Part shown: positions 32,776 to 41,600 of the stretch, one piece after another
How positions within the stretch are numbered: position 1 is the first letter of the stretch
How the letters are laid out: each line of letters begins with the position of its first letter
NCBI RefSeq assembly: GCF_014648435.1
Contig: NZ_BMRC01000036.1
Location: forward strand, 1-64,000
Reading direction: 5' to 3'
Source: Nonomuraea spiralis
Lineage (GTDB): Bacteria; Actinomycetota; Actinomycetes; Streptosporangiales; Streptosporangiaceae
Length of the DNA stretch: 64,000 nucleotides
Position numbers and translations under genes: made by a program
The notes under the pieces: generated by a model
The model's input: the letters and a program-made list of their open reading frames with translations, nothing else
The model's database searches: none
What the model was told of the DNA's origin: nothing

Positions 32776-33621
32776 TCACGCTTGCGTGCGGTCGAGGAAG
32801 TCCGCGATCAGCGGTGCGATCTCGGGGAGTTTGTCCTCAAGCGCGAAGTGCCCGGTGTCGAGCACGTGCAGCTCGGCGTCCGGCAGGTCCCGCAGGTAGG
32901 CGTGCGCGCCCGCCTCCGGGAAGAAGGCGTCCTCGCGTCCCCACACGATCAGCGTGGGCGGCCGGTGGTCGCGCAGCCATGCCTGCCAGCCGGCGTAGAG
33001 CGCGAGGTTGGAGCGGTAGTCCAGCGCGAGCGCGAGCTGGGCCTCCTGGCGTCCGGGCAGGTCGAGGAAGTGCTGGTCGAGGGTCCATCCGTCGGGTGCG
33101 ACCGCTGAGACGTCCGACGCGCCGCCCTCGTACTGGCCGCGGGTGACGGGCAGGGTGAACAGGTCGCCCAGGTTCTCCGCCGGGGCGTGGATCGTGGTGC
33201 GCGCCAGGTCGGACAGGCCCTCGTCGTAGGCGTTGGCGTTCTGCACGATCAGGCCGGAGATCCATTCGGGGTGCCTGGTGGCCAGGCGGAAGCCGACCGG
33301 GCCGCCGAAGTCGAAGGCGTACCAGGCGAACCGCTCAAGGCCGATCCGCTGCACGAAACCCTCGACCACGTCGGCGAGGCGGTCGAAGGAGTAGACGAAG
33401 TCGTCAGGTGCCTGGGTGTGGCCGAAACCGGGGTAGTCCGGCGCGATCAGGCGGTAGCGGGTGCCGCCCAGGGCGTCCATCAGGCGCCGGTACTGGTGCG
33501 AGGCCGAGGGGAAGCCGTGCAGCAGCAGTACGGGCAAACCGTCCCGGGGGCCGGCCTCCCGGTAGAACACCTGTACGCCGTCGACGTCCACGAAACCGTG
33601 GCGGATCTGCGGGATCTCCAT
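32776..33621 (-). CDS. Alpha/beta hydrolase with aspartate nucleophile (epoxide hydrolase/dehalogenase-like)
   Basis: A 281-residue alpha/beta hydrolase. The oxyanion loop is VLLLHGFPSASHQYRRL. The nucleophile elbow is YAFDFGGPVGF, with Asp where lipases and esterases have Ser; this is the D-x-G-G pattern of epoxide hydrolases and haloalkane dehalogenases. The acid is in IVWGREDAFFP and the catalytic His in VLDTGHFALED. Substrate unknown; epoxide or haloalkane hydrolysis is likeliest. ATG 33621 (MEIPQIRHG) is preferred to an upstream start. It is divergent from a CGNR regulator-like gene that may control it. Confidence 0.87.
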   Translation of the reverse strand: MEIPQIRHGFVDVDGVQVFYREAGPRDGLPVLLLHGFPSASHQYRRLMDALGGTRYRLIAPDYPGFGHTQAPDDFVYSFDRLADVVEGFVQRIGLERFAWYAFDFGGPVGFRLATRHPEWISGLIVQNANAYDEGLSDLARTTIHAPAENLGDLFTLPVTRGQYEGGASDVSAVAPDGWTLDQHFLDLPGRQEAQLALALDYRSNLALYAGWQAWLRDHRPPTLIVWGREDAFFPEAGAHAYLRDLPDAELHVLDTGHFALEDKLPEIAPLIADFLDRTQA

Positions 33622-33643
33622 ACCTAACGCCCCTCTCGCTCGG

Positions 33644-33704
33644 TGATGCATTAGTTATAGCGAGCATGTTTCTAACGGGTCAAGTAGGCGATGTAGCATT
33701 AGAG
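33644..33704. promoter_or_regulatory. Divergent hydrolase/CGNR promoter region with repeated GCATTAG
   Basis: The 85-bp gap between divergent starts 33621 and 33707 is AT-rich. It carries GATGCATTAGTTATAG (about 33642) and CGATGTAGCATTAGAGCC (just before the CGNR ATG). The shared GCATTAG half-sites are in the same orientation, about 45 bp apart, and could bind a regulator or form -10 elements. Confidence 0.35.
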
Positions 33705-33706
33705 CC

Positions 33707-34252
33707 ATGGAGCTCCTGATCGGCGAGCCGCTCGCGCTGGACCTGGTGAACACCCGTACCCGTGACTTCGACGCCCTCGACACGCCCGAGGGGTTCGGGA
33801 TCTGGCTCGATCGTCAGGCGGGGCGGCTGACCCCGTCCGAAGGGCCGTTCACGGCGGACGATCTCGGCGCGGTGCGCGACCTGCGGGCGCACGTGGAGGC
33901 GGCGGTCGGCGCGGTGCGCCGGGGCGAGGGGCCGTCCCTGGAGACGGTCGAGGCGATCAACGTGGCGATGCGCGCCGCGCCCGCGTACGCGCATCTGGAC
34001 GTCGTGGGCGACGCCCTGACCAAGGGCGCGCGCAGGGACGGCGACCGGCGGGCCCGGCTGCTCGCCCAGCTCGCCGAGGCCGCGGCCGACCTGCTCACCG
34101 ATCCGGCGGCGGGCCGGATCCGGGCCTGCGAGGGCCCGGGATGCCGGATGATCTTCCTGCCCGCGCATCCCCGGCGCCGCTGGTGCTCGCCCGAGCTGTG
34201 CGGCAACCGGGTGCGCGTGGCCCGCCACTACCGGCGGCACAAGCCGGAGTGA
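33707..34252 (+). CDS. CGNR zinc-finger / ABATE-domain protein
   Basis: A 181-residue protein. The N-terminal ABATE domain (ELLIGEPLALDLVNTRTRDF, then FGIWLDRQAGRL) precedes a C-terminal CGNR zinc finger with C141, C146, C160 and C165 (RACEGPGCRMIFL and RRRWCSPELCGNRVRVARHY). Proteins of this family are presumed stress-induced transcription regulators that bind DNA through the CGNR finger. It is divergent from the alpha/beta hydrolase and so probably linked to it. ATG 33707 is used. Confidence 0.92.
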   Translation: MELLIGEPLALDLVNTRTRDFDALDTPEGFGIWLDRQAGRLTPSEGPFTADDLGAVRDLRAHVEAAVGAVRRGEGPSLETVEAINVAMRAAPAYAHLDVVGDALTKGARRDGDRRARLLAQLAEAAADLLTDPAAGRIRACEGPGCRMIFLPAHPRRRWCSPELCGNRVRVARHYRRHKPE

Positions 34253-34259
34253 ACGCGGG

Positions 34260-35285
34260 TCAGCGGTAGCGGGCCTGGCCCGAGCCCGCGACGATCTCGC
34301 CCAGCACCCAGGCGTCGAGCCCGCGCCCGCCGAGCACCCGGACGGCCTCGTCGGCCGCCTCGGGAGCCACCACGGCCGCCATGCCCACACCCAGGTTGAA
34401 CGTACGGTCCATGTCCTTCTGGGCGATCTGCCCGTGTCCGGCGAGCACGCCGAAGATCGCGGGAGGGGTCCAGGAGGACCGGTCGAGCAGCGCGTCGAGG
34501 TGGCCGGGGAGCGACCGCGACAGGTTGGCCTCCAGCCCGCCGCCCGTGATGTGCGAGAACGCGTGCACCTCGGTCTTCCGGGCCAGTTCGAGGCAGTCGA
34601 GCGAATAGATGCGGGTCGGCTCCAGCAGCTCCTCGCCGAGCGGGCGGCCCAGCTCGGGCAGCACCGCGTCGAGCGACAACGACGCCTCACGCAGTACGTG
34701 ACGCACCAGCGAGTAGCCGTTGGAGTGGACGCCGGAGGAGGCGAGCCCGAGGACGACGTCGCCCTCCCTGACCCGGTCGGGGCCCAGCATGGCGTCGGCC
34801 TCGACCACGCCGGTGCCGGCGCCGGCCAGGTCGTACTCGTCGGGGCCCATGGCGCCGGGGTGCTCGGCGGTCTCGCCGCCGACCAGCGCCGCCCCGGCCA
34901 GGCGGCACCCCTCGGCCACGCCGCCGACGATCTCGGCGACGCGCTCGGGCACGACCTTGCCCACGGCGATGTAGTCGGTCATGAACAGCGGCTCGGCCCC
35001 GCAGACCACCAGGTCGTCGAGGACCATGCCGACCAGGTCGATGCCGATCGTGTCGTGCTTGCCGTAGCGCTGGGCGATCATGACCTTCGTGCCCACGCCG
35101 TCGGTGGAGGAGGCCAGCAGCGGACGCCGGTAACGCAGCAGCGCCGAGGCGTCGAAGAGCCCGGCGAAGCCGCTGGCGTCGTCGACCACCTCGGGCCGGC
35201 GGGCCCGCGCCACCTTGTCCTTCATCAGGGTGACGGCGCGCTCGCCCGCCTCGATGTCGACGCCGGCGGCCTCGTATGTGCTCAC
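34260..35285 (-). CDS. purM: Phosphoribosylformylglycinamidine cyclo-ligase (AIR synthetase)
   Basis: A 341-residue ATP-dependent enzyme converting FGAM to aminoimidazole ribotide. Family blocks: VSTYEAAGVDIEAGERAV, SSTDGVGTKVMIAQ, TIGIDLVGMVLDDLVVCGAE, FMTDYIAVGKV, LVGGETAEHPGAM, DVVLGLASSGVHSNGYSLVR, ITGGGLEANLSRSLP and FNLGVGMAAVV. GTG 35285 overlaps the purF stop codon (GTGA, 35282-35285), so purF and purM are translationally coupled. Length and motifs are normal. Confidence 0.96.
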   Translation of the reverse strand: MSTYEAAGVDIEAGERAVTLMKDKVARARRPEVVDDASGFAGLFDASALLRYRRPLLASSTDGVGTKVMIAQRYGKHDTIGIDLVGMVLDDLVVCGAEPLFMTDYIAVGKVVPERVAEIVGGVAEGCRLAGAALVGGETAEHPGAMGPDEYDLAGAGTGVVEADAMLGPDRVREGDVVLGLASSGVHSNGYSLVRHVLREASLSLDAVLPELGRPLGEELLEPTRIYSLDCLELARKTEVHAFSHITGGGLEANLSRSLPGHLDALLDRSSWTPPAIFGVLAGHGQIAQKDMDRTFNLGVGMAAVVAPEAADEAVRVLGGRGLDAWVLGEIVAGSGQARYR

Positions 35286-36718
35286 GCTTTGCTCTCCAAC
35301 ACGAACTTGCCCACGTTGTCCTGGTCGATCGGGATCGGGTACGAGCCGTCGAAGCAGGCTCGGCACAGGCGCTCGGCGGGGATGGTGGTGGCCTTGGTCA
35401 GGCCCTCCAGGGAGATGTACCCCAGCGAGTCGGCGCCCAGCGAGGCCCGGATCTCCTCGACCGACAGCGAACCGGCGATCAGCTCGGCCCTGGTCGCGAA
35501 GTCGATGCCGTAGAAGCAGGGCCAGCTCACGGGCGGCGAGGAGATGCGTACGTGCACCTCGCGCGCCCCCGCCTCGCGCAACATCTTCACGATCGCGCGC
35601 TGGGTGTTGCCGCGCACGATCGAGTCGTCGACGACCACCAGGCGCTTGCCCTCGACGACCTCGCGCAGCGGGTTGAGCTTGAGCCGGATGCCCAGCTGGC
35701 GGATGGTCTGCGAGGGCTGGATGAACGTGCGGCCCACGTAGGAGTTCTTCACCAGGCCCTGGCCGTAGGGGATGCCGCTCTCCTCAGCGTAGCCGACGGC
35801 GGCCGGGGTGCCGGACTCGGGCGTGGGGATGACCAGGTCGGCCTCGACCGGGTGCTCGCGGGCCAGCACGCGGCCGACCTCGACCCGGGTGACCTGCACG
35901 CCGCGGCCCGCGATCGTGGTGTCGGGGCGGGCGAGGTAGACGTACTCGAACAGGCAGCCCTTGGGCTCGGCCAGCGCGAAGCGGCGCGACCTGACGCCGT
36001 CCTCGTCGATGGTGAGCAGCTCGCCGGGCTCGATCTCGCGGACGAACGTGGCGCCCACGATGTCGAGCGCCGCCGTCTCCGAGGCCACCACCCAGCCGCG
36101 CTCCAGGCGGCCCAGCACCAGCGGGCGGATGCCCTGCGGGTCGCGGGCCGCGTAGAGGGTCGTCTCGTCCATGAAGACCAGCGAGTAGGCGCCCTTGACC
36201 TGCGGCAGCAGCTCGGCGGCCGACTCCTCGATGGACCGCGTGCGGTCCTGGGCCAGCAGCGAGGTGAGGACCTCGGTGTCGGTGGTCGCCCTGGTGGAGC
36301 CGGGGGCCAGGCGCTCGGCCAGCTCCGGCGTGTTGATCAGGTTGCCGTTGTGCGCGAGCGCGAGCCCGCCGACCTCGGTGGAGCTGAGGGTCGGCTGGGC
36401 GTTCTCCCACACGCTGGAACCGGTGGTGGAGTAACGGCAGTGGCCGATGGCCAGGTGGCCGCGGAGGGTGCCGAGCACCGACTCGTCGAAGACCTGGGCC
36501 ACCAGGCCCATGTCCTTGTAGACGAGGATGCGGCTGCCCTCGCTGACCGCGATGCCCGCGGACTCCTGGCCGCGGTGCTGCAACGCGTACAGCCCGTAGT
36601 AGGTGAGTTTGGAAACTTCCTCGCCTGGAGCCCATACGCCGAAGACGCCACAGGCGTCTTTGGGTGCGCGGTCGTGGGGGTCCAGGTCATGGCCGAGCCG
36701 GCCGTCGCCCTTCAGCAC
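35282..36718 (-). CDS. purF: Amidophosphoribosyltransferase
   Basis: A 478-residue enzyme of the first committed purine step (PRPP + Gln to phosphoribosylamine). A 22-residue propeptide (VLKGDGRLGHDLDPHDRAPK) precedes the catalytic Cys23 in DACGVFGVWAPG, so this is the self-processing B. subtilis type, probably with an Fe-S cluster. The glutaminase has GLYALQHRGQESAGIAV and LAHNGNLIN; the PRTase has LVVVDDSIVRGNTQRAI. The C-terminal RLCRACFDGSYPIP is usual. GTG 36718 is chosen because the overlapping ATG is out of frame and the start matches Streptomyces homologues. Confidence 0.96.
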   Translation of the reverse strand: MLKGDGRLGHDLDPHDRAPKDACGVFGVWAPGEEVSKLTYYGLYALQHRGQESAGIAVSEGSRILVYKDMGLVAQVFDESVLGTLRGHLAIGHCRYSTTGSSVWENAQPTLSSTEVGGLALAHNGNLINTPELAERLAPGSTRATTDTEVLTSLLAQDRTRSIEESAAELLPQVKGAYSLVFMDETTLYAARDPQGIRPLVLGRLERGWVVASETAALDIVGATFVREIEPGELLTIDEDGVRSRRFALAEPKGCLFEYVYLARPDTTIAGRGVQVTRVEVGRVLAREHPVEADLVIPTPESGTPAAVGYAEESGIPYGQGLVKNSYVGRTFIQPSQTIRQLGIRLKLNPLREVVEGKRLVVVDDSIVRGNTQRAIVKMLREAGAREVHVRISSPPVSWPCFYGIDFATRAELIAGSLSVEEIRASLGADSLGYISLEGLTKATTIPAERLCRACFDGSYPIPIDQDNVGKFVLESKA

Positions 36719-36809
36719 ATGCCTCAGTTTAGGTTGAGAGCTTCCGTGCTTGCACACCCGGGTGCGACATCTGCTGATGTGAGGGCATCTGCCTGGTGTT
36801 GGACGGCGG

Positions 36810-37217
36810 TCAGCGGGGCATCGCGCGTACGAGGCGGGTGAGCAGGTCGCGTTCGGTGTCGTTCAGGCCGCGCTGGAGTTGTTCGTCCGTTCTCGTCCAG
36901 ATCTCCTCGACCGGCTCGCGCAGCGCCTTTCCGGCCTCGGTCAGGTGGACGCGGGCCACGCGGGGGCGTTCGGGGTCGGGGGAGCGGTAGACGAGGCCGG
37001 AACGTTCTAGGCGCTGGAGGGTCTTGGTGACGGTGGGCGGCTCGACGCCCAGCCGGGAGATCAGCTCGCCCTGGGTGAGGCCGTCCTGCCGCCAGAGCTG
37101 GTTGAGCAGCAGCTCCTGGCCCACGTGCAGGCCCAGCGGCACCAGGGCGGCGGCCATTCGGTTGCGGTGGGCCTTCACGACCTTGATCAGGGCGTACGTC
37201 AGGGTCTCGTCCAGCAT
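36810..37217 (-). CDS. MarR-family transcriptional regulator
   Basis: A 135-residue winged-helix regulator: MLDETLTYALIKVVKAHRNR, LGLHVGQELLLNQLWRQDGL, TQGELISRLGVEPPTVTKTL, QRLERSGLVYRSPDPERPRV and a wing ARVHLTEAGKALREPVEEIW. This order (helix, HTH, DxR-like wing, C-terminal dimer helix) is typical MarR. It lies between purF and the DUF4190 gene with no evident partner. ATG 37217 is used. Confidence 0.93.
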   Translation of the reverse strand: MLDETLTYALIKVVKAHRNRMAAALVPLGLHVGQELLLNQLWRQDGLTQGELISRLGVEPPTVTKTLQRLERSGLVYRSPDPERPRVARVHLTEAGKALREPVEEIWTRTDEQLQRGLNDTERDLLTRLVRAMPR

Positions 37218-37359
37218 GCACTCATCTTGCCCAGCGCCTGCCGCTTTGGCGCATGGTGACCCAAGGATGGCGGCCGTCTTACCGTGTCGTGCGCTTTTGC
37301 CGATGCCCTCCGCGAAAAGGTGAAGTATCCGGCATGCATACCCGTCGGGAGACGCAGAC

Positions 37360-38973
37360 GTGACCACACCTGGGGACCCCAACGAGCCCCGCGAGGGGCA
37401 GGACCCGTACCGCGAAGGCCAGGACCGAGAGGGCCGGCCCGAGCAGACGCCGCCGCAGCACACGCCCGAATGGTGGCGGGAGGGCGCGGCTGAGGAAGAT
37501 CGGCCGGCGAGCGGCGCAGAGCCTCCGGAGGGCGGGCCGCACGAAGCTAGACCGCACGAAGCTAGACCGCACGTAGCTGGACCGTACGAGGGCGGGCCGT
37601 ACGAAGGCGGGCCCACGAGCGGTGAGTGGAGTCCGGAGCAGTGGGCCGTCGGTGGCCCGCCCGGCGCGGGGCCCACCGGCGGAGGGGAGACCCCGGAGGA
37701 GTGGACCACGCCCGACCACGAGCCCGGCCACGAGAGCGCGCCTGGGCGCGAGAGCGCGCCGCACGGCAGCCACGCCCGCCCGCCGGAGCCCGGAGGCGCT
37801 GAGCCTGGCGCTCAGGCCGGTGCTCGGCATGCTGAGGGGGGCGGGGAGCGTCCGTCTGAGCGGGCTGAGGGTGAAGGGGCTCCCGGGGCCGCCGGGGGTG
37901 GGCGGGACGAGAATGAGTGGATCTTCGAGGAGCGTGGGGGTGGCGAGCGGGAGGGCGAGGAGCCGATCGCGCCCGTGCCGCCCGTGGTGCCGCCGCCCGA
38001 CGTGCCGCCGACGCACGAGCCCAGGCCGGCGGGCCAGCCTGACCACCCGGACCTGCCCACCTCCCCCGAGACTCCGAGTCCGACCGAGGGTGACGCCGGG
38101 ACGCGGAGGCCGTTCGGGGGGGATGCCGAGGCGACGCAGGTCTATCCGCGGCCTGGGGCGACGCCGTCCTACCCGGGCTGGGGTACGCAGCCCGACGAGG
38201 AGCCGGGGCGGCCCGCGCCGTCCCGTTACGAGTACGGCGACGTGCCCACCTTCGAGCCCCCGGTCACCGGCACCCACGCCGCCGCCGCGGGACCGCAGGA
38301 GCCGGGCGCCGGGCCGGGAGGGACACCGTCGGAGACGCCCCGCGGAGAGGCGGCCGGATCAGGCGTGCCGGGCCCGGGAGGCACCGCCGGAACAGGCGCG
38401 CCCAGCGGGGGTGCGACCGGTGCGGGCGGGCCTGGGGCGCCGTACGGGGGAGAGGCGTCGTACGGGGGGACGGGCGCGGCCGGCGGGCATTACGAGGGCC
38501 CGGCGGGATCGTACGAGGGAGGCCGCGAGCCGTCCGCCCCCGGCGCCACCCCGTCAGTGCCCGGCACCACCCCGTCCAGTCCCTACGGCGGTCCGCCCGG
38601 CTACGGCCCCCCTGGAGGCCCCCCATACGGCCAGTACGGCCCCTACGGCACCCAGCCGCCCACACCCCCGGGCAGCGGCCTGGCCACCGCCTCACTGGTG
38701 CTGGGCGTGGCCAGCCCGTTCCTGGTGTTCGTCTGCTTCACCGGCGTGCTCACGGCCATCCTGTCGATCGTCTTCGGCTGCGTGGCCCTGGCCAAGCACG
38801 TGGGCAAGGGCCGCGCCATCGCCGGGATCGTGATCAGCGTGCTCTCGCTGGTGTTGTTCGCGATCGTCGCGATCTGGTTCTGGAAGGTGGTCAAGGAGTG
38901 TGGCGAGCTTCCTGGCCAGCTTGCCGACCAGTGCTTCGAGAGCAAGTTCCCCTGGATGAGCAGGGGTCACTAG
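37360..38973 (+). CDS. Membrane protein with long disordered Pro/Gly-rich region and DUF4190 domain
   Basis: A 537-residue protein. Residues 1-440 are low-complexity, rich in Gly, Pro, Glu and Ala, with short internal repeats from duplicated 15-18 bp units (PHEARPHEARPHVAGPYEGG) and a tyrosine-rich PYGGPPGYGPPGG segment near the membrane. The C-terminal DUF4190 domain has two helices (LATASLVLGVASPFLVFVCF and AGIVISVLSLVLFAIVAIWF) around a GCVALAKHVGKGRA loop. The disordered part is probably cytoplasmic. Function unknown. GTG 37360 follows GGGAGA. Its stop overlaps that of the convergent sterol-carrier gene (CTAG). Confidence 0.8.
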   Translation: MTTPGDPNEPREGQDPYREGQDREGRPEQTPPQHTPEWWREGAAEEDRPASGAEPPEGGPHEARPHEARPHVAGPYEGGPYEGGPTSGEWSPEQWAVGGPPGAGPTGGGETPEEWTTPDHEPGHESAPGRESAPHGSHARPPEPGGAEPGAQAGARHAEGGGERPSERAEGEGAPGAAGGGRDENEWIFEERGGGEREGEEPIAPVPPVVPPPDVPPTHEPRPAGQPDHPDLPTSPETPSPTEGDAGTRRPFGGDAEATQVYPRPGATPSYPGWGTQPDEEPGRPAPSRYEYGDVPTFEPPVTGTHAAAAGPQEPGAGPGGTPSETPRGEAAGSGVPGPGGTAGTGAPSGGATGAGGPGAPYGGEASYGGTGAAGGHYEGPAGSYEGGREPSAPGATPSVPGTTPSSPYGGPPGYGPPGGPPYGQYGPYGTQPPTPPGSGLATASLVLGVASPFLVFVCFTGVLTAILSIVFGCVALAKHVGKGRAIAGIVISVLSLVLFAIVAIWFWKVVKECGELPGQLADQCFESKFPWMSRGH

Positions 38974-39407
38974 AGCGGCAGGTGGGCTGACAGGTCGGCG
39001 CGGGAACCGCTCGCCGCGACCGAGCCCCTGGCCATGGCCTCGTCCCAGGTCAGCCGGCCGAGCGCCAGCTCCATCCAGGTACGGGCGTCGGTCTCCACCA
39101 CGTTCGGCGGCGTGCCGCGGGTGTGTCGGGGGCCGGGTATGGCCTGGACGGCCGCGTACGGCGGCACGCGCACCTCGACCGTGCGGCCGGGCGCCGCGGC
39201 GGCCAGTTTCTCCAGCAGGTGGCGCACCGCCTGCCTGGCCGCGTCGCGCTCGGGGACGAGCCCGCGGTCGTAGGCGGTCAGCACCGCCGCGACCAGGGCG
39301 TCGGGCAGGGCCGAGGCCGGGCCGTCGTAGGGCGGCTCGTCGAGGGCGACGAGCTGGCCGTCGAGGGCCGCGCGCAACTTCTCCGGGTCCATCTTGCGTG
39401 GTGGCAC
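38970..39407 (-). CDS. Sterol carrier family protein
   Basis: A 145-residue protein. VPPRKMDPEKLRAALDGQLV opens it, then DRGLVPERDAARQAVRHLLE, KLAAAAPGRTVEVRVPPYAA, VQAIPGPRHTRGTPPNVVET and DARTWMELALGRLTWDEAMA. The R-x-P-P-x-x-A-V-Q and PNVVETD...W blocks are characteristic of the actinobacterial SCP2-like family found near the pur genes. The likely role is lipid or hydrophobic ligand binding. GTG 39407 is preferred; ATG 39392 is possible. Its stop overlaps the DUF4190 gene stop. It is divergent from phoX. Confidence 0.85.
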   Translation of the reverse strand: MPPRKMDPEKLRAALDGQLVALDEPPYDGPASALPDALVAAVLTAYDRGLVPERDAARQAVRHLLEKLAAAAPGRTVEVRVPPYAAVQAIPGPRHTRGTPPNVVETDARTWMELALGRLTWDEAMARGSVAASGSRADLSAHLPL

Positions 39408-39430
39408 GGGCCCATTGTCTCGCGGGAAGC

Positions 39431-39474
39431 GTTCACCGGGACGGAGGTCGTCGTTCACCTGGGGTTTCGCCGGT
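39431..39474 (+). promoter_or_regulatory. PHO-box-like array (PhoP binding site) upstream of phoX
   Basis: Consecutive 11-nt units: GTTCACCGGGA (39431), CGGAGGTCGTC (39442), GTTCACCTGGG (39453) and GTTTCGCCGGT (39464). Units 1 and 3 carry the GTTCACC core, 22 bp apart, as in Streptomyces PHO boxes built from 11-nt direct repeats. They end 47 bp before the phoX GTG, a sensible activator position. Confidence 0.72.
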
Positions 39475-39521
39475 GACCGTAACGTCCCCGCCGTACAACT
39501 GCGCATAAATCTGGAGGACCT

Positions 39522-41600
39522 GTGGCGAACCCCGAGGCGGGACGGCTGCTGCCGCTGCTTTCCACCCCGCACAAAGGCGGCCGATCCGCGCTGACCTGTC
39601 AGTTCCGCTGCGGGAACGCGTGCGCGCACGACGTGGCCAACACGACAGGCAACGCCTATTTCGGCGACGTGGTGAAGGAGGCGCTGTCGCGCCGCGGCGT
39701 GCTGCGCGCGGGCGCGCTCGGCGCGCTGGCGGCGGGCGTGGGCGTGGCGGGCGCGGTGCCGGCCTTCGCCGACGAGCCCCTGGCCCAGCCTGAGGCCGCC
39801 GCCGCGCCGCTCGACGAGGGTTTCCACGGCCGCGGCGGGATCGCCTTCACCCCCGTGCCGCCCAACAAGGACGACGCGCTGCGCATCCCCGACGGCTACG
39901 CCTCCTCCGTGGTCGTGCGCTGGGGTGACCCGGTGCTGCCCGACGCGCCGGCCTTCGACTTCGACAACCAGACGGCCGACGCCCAGAACAAGCAGTTCGG
40001 CTACAACTGCGATTACGTGACGTTCTTCCCGATGGGCAACAACCGCGGCCTGCTCTGGGTGAACCACGAGTACACCGACGAGAACCTGATGTTCCGCGGG
40101 TACACCGGCGGCGCGGCCGCGACCGAGGAGCAGATCAGGATCGCGCTGGCCGCGCACGGCGGCTCCGTCGTGGAGATCGAGCGGGTGCGCGGCACCGGCG
40201 AGTGGAAGCTGACCACCAAGGGCCGCCGCCGCTACAACCGGCGCGTCACCGCCCAGACGCCGATGCGTTTCAGCGGCCCGGCCGCCGGTCACGCCCTGCT
40301 CAGGACGGCCGCCGACCCCAAGGGCCTGGCGCCGGTCGGCATGCTGAACAACTGCTCGGGCGGCTTCACCCCGTGGGGCACGGTCCTGACCGCCGAGGAG
40401 AACTTCGACCAGTACTTCGTCAACGGCGACAAGGTGCCCGAGGCGCAGCGGCCGTACATCTCCCGGTACACGATCACGACCGGCACCCCGGCGAGCAGCC
40501 GCCGGTTCGACCGGATCGAGGAGCGCTTCGACCTGGCCAAGCACCCGAACGAGGCCAACAGGTTCGGGTGGATCGTGGAGATCGACCCGTTCGACCCCGA
40601 CTCGACGCCGATCAAGCGCACCGCGCTCGGCAGGTTCAAGCACGAGGCCGCCAACACCACCCTGGCCAGGGACGGCCGCCTGGTCGTCTACATGGGTGAC
40701 GACTCGCGCTTCGAGTACATCTACAAGTTCGTCTCCAAGAACCGGTACATCCCTGGCTTCGACCGGCACAACCGCACGTTGCTGGACGAGGGCACCCTGT
40801 ACGTCGCCAAGTTCACCGGCGACAGCCCGGCCGCCGAGATCGACGGGTCGGGCAGGCTGCCCGCCGACGGGCAGTTCGACGGCTCGGGCCAGTGGATCCC
40901 GCTGGTGTCGGGCGACAGGTCGTACGTGGACGGCATGACCGCCGCCGAGGTGCTGGTCTACACCCGTACCGCGGCGGACAAGGTCGGCGCGACCAAGATG
41001 GACCGTCCCGAGGACATGGAGCGCAACCCGGTCACCGGCGGCGTCTACGTGGCCCTGACCAACAACTCCAACCGCACCGCCGCCCAGGTGGACGAGGCCA
41101 ACCCGCGCCCGTCCAACAAGCACGGCCACATCCTGGAGGTGACCGAGCGGCGCGACGACGCCGGCGAGACCACCTTCGCCTGGTCGCTCCCGCTCGTCTG
41201 CGGCGACCCGAACGACCCCACGACCTACTTCGCGGGCTTCGACAAGAGCAAGGTCTCGCCGATCTCGTGCCCGGACAACGTGACGTTCGACGCCGACGGC
41301 AACCTGTGGATCTCCACCGACGGCAACCAGCTCGGCAGCAACGACGGCCTGTTCGTCATGCCGGTACGCGGCTCCGACCGCGGCCACCTGCGGCAGTTCC
41401 TCACGGTCCCGCTCGGCGCGGAGACCTGCGGCCCGCTGGTCACCGCGGACCAGAAGAGCGTGTTCGTGGCCGTGCAGCACCCCGGTGAGATCGACGGCGC
41501 GACCCCGGACAGCCCGGCCAGCCGGTGGCCCGACGGCGACCAGCCGCGCCCGTCGGTGGCGGTGGTCTGGCACGGCAGGGGCAGGAAGATCGGCAGTTGA
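39522..41600 (+). CDS. phoX: PhoX-family alkaline phosphatase, Tat-exported
   Basis: A 692-residue secreted phosphatase. The N-terminus LTCQFRCGNACAHDVANTTG and the twin-arginine signal SRRGVLRAGALGALAAGVGV (about 58-77) are typical of actinobacterial PhoX. Family blocks follow: GYASSVVVRWGDPVL, FGYNCDYVTFFPMG, GLLWVNHEYTDENLMF, NNCSGGFTPWGTVLTAEENF, GWIVEIDPFDP, TALGRFKHEAANTTLARDGR, VVYMGDDSRFEYIYKFVS, MDRPEDMERNP and CPDNVTFDADGNLWISTDGN. PhoX enzymes use Ca and Fe and release phosphate from organic esters under phosphate starvation. GTG 39522 follows GGAGGA. A PHO-box array upstream supports PhoP control. Confidence 0.95.
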   Translation: MANPEAGRLLPLLSTPHKGGRSALTCQFRCGNACAHDVANTTGNAYFGDVVKEALSRRGVLRAGALGALAAGVGVAGAVPAFADEPLAQPEAAAAPLDEGFHGRGGIAFTPVPPNKDDALRIPDGYASSVVVRWGDPVLPDAPAFDFDNQTADAQNKQFGYNCDYVTFFPMGNNRGLLWVNHEYTDENLMFRGYTGGAAATEEQIRIALAAHGGSVVEIERVRGTGEWKLTTKGRRRYNRRVTAQTPMRFSGPAAGHALLRTAADPKGLAPVGMLNNCSGGFTPWGTVLTAEENFDQYFVNGDKVPEAQRPYISRYTITTGTPASSRRFDRIEERFDLAKHPNEANRFGWIVEIDPFDPDSTPIKRTALGRFKHEAANTTLARDGRLVVYMGDDSRFEYIYKFVSKNRYIPGFDRHNRTLLDEGTLYVAKFTGDSPAAEIDGSGRLPADGQFDGSGQWIPLVSGDRSYVDGMTAAEVLVYTRTAADKVGATKMDRPEDMERNPVTGGVYVALTNNSNRTAAQVDEANPRPSNKHGHILEVTERRDDAGETTFAWSLPLVCGDPNDPTTYFAGFDKSKVSPISCPDNVTFDADGNLWISTDGNQLGSNDGLFVMPVRGSDRGHLRQFLTVPLGAETCGPLVTADQKSVFVAVQHPGEIDGATPDSPASRWPDGDQPRPSVAVVWHGRGRKIGS

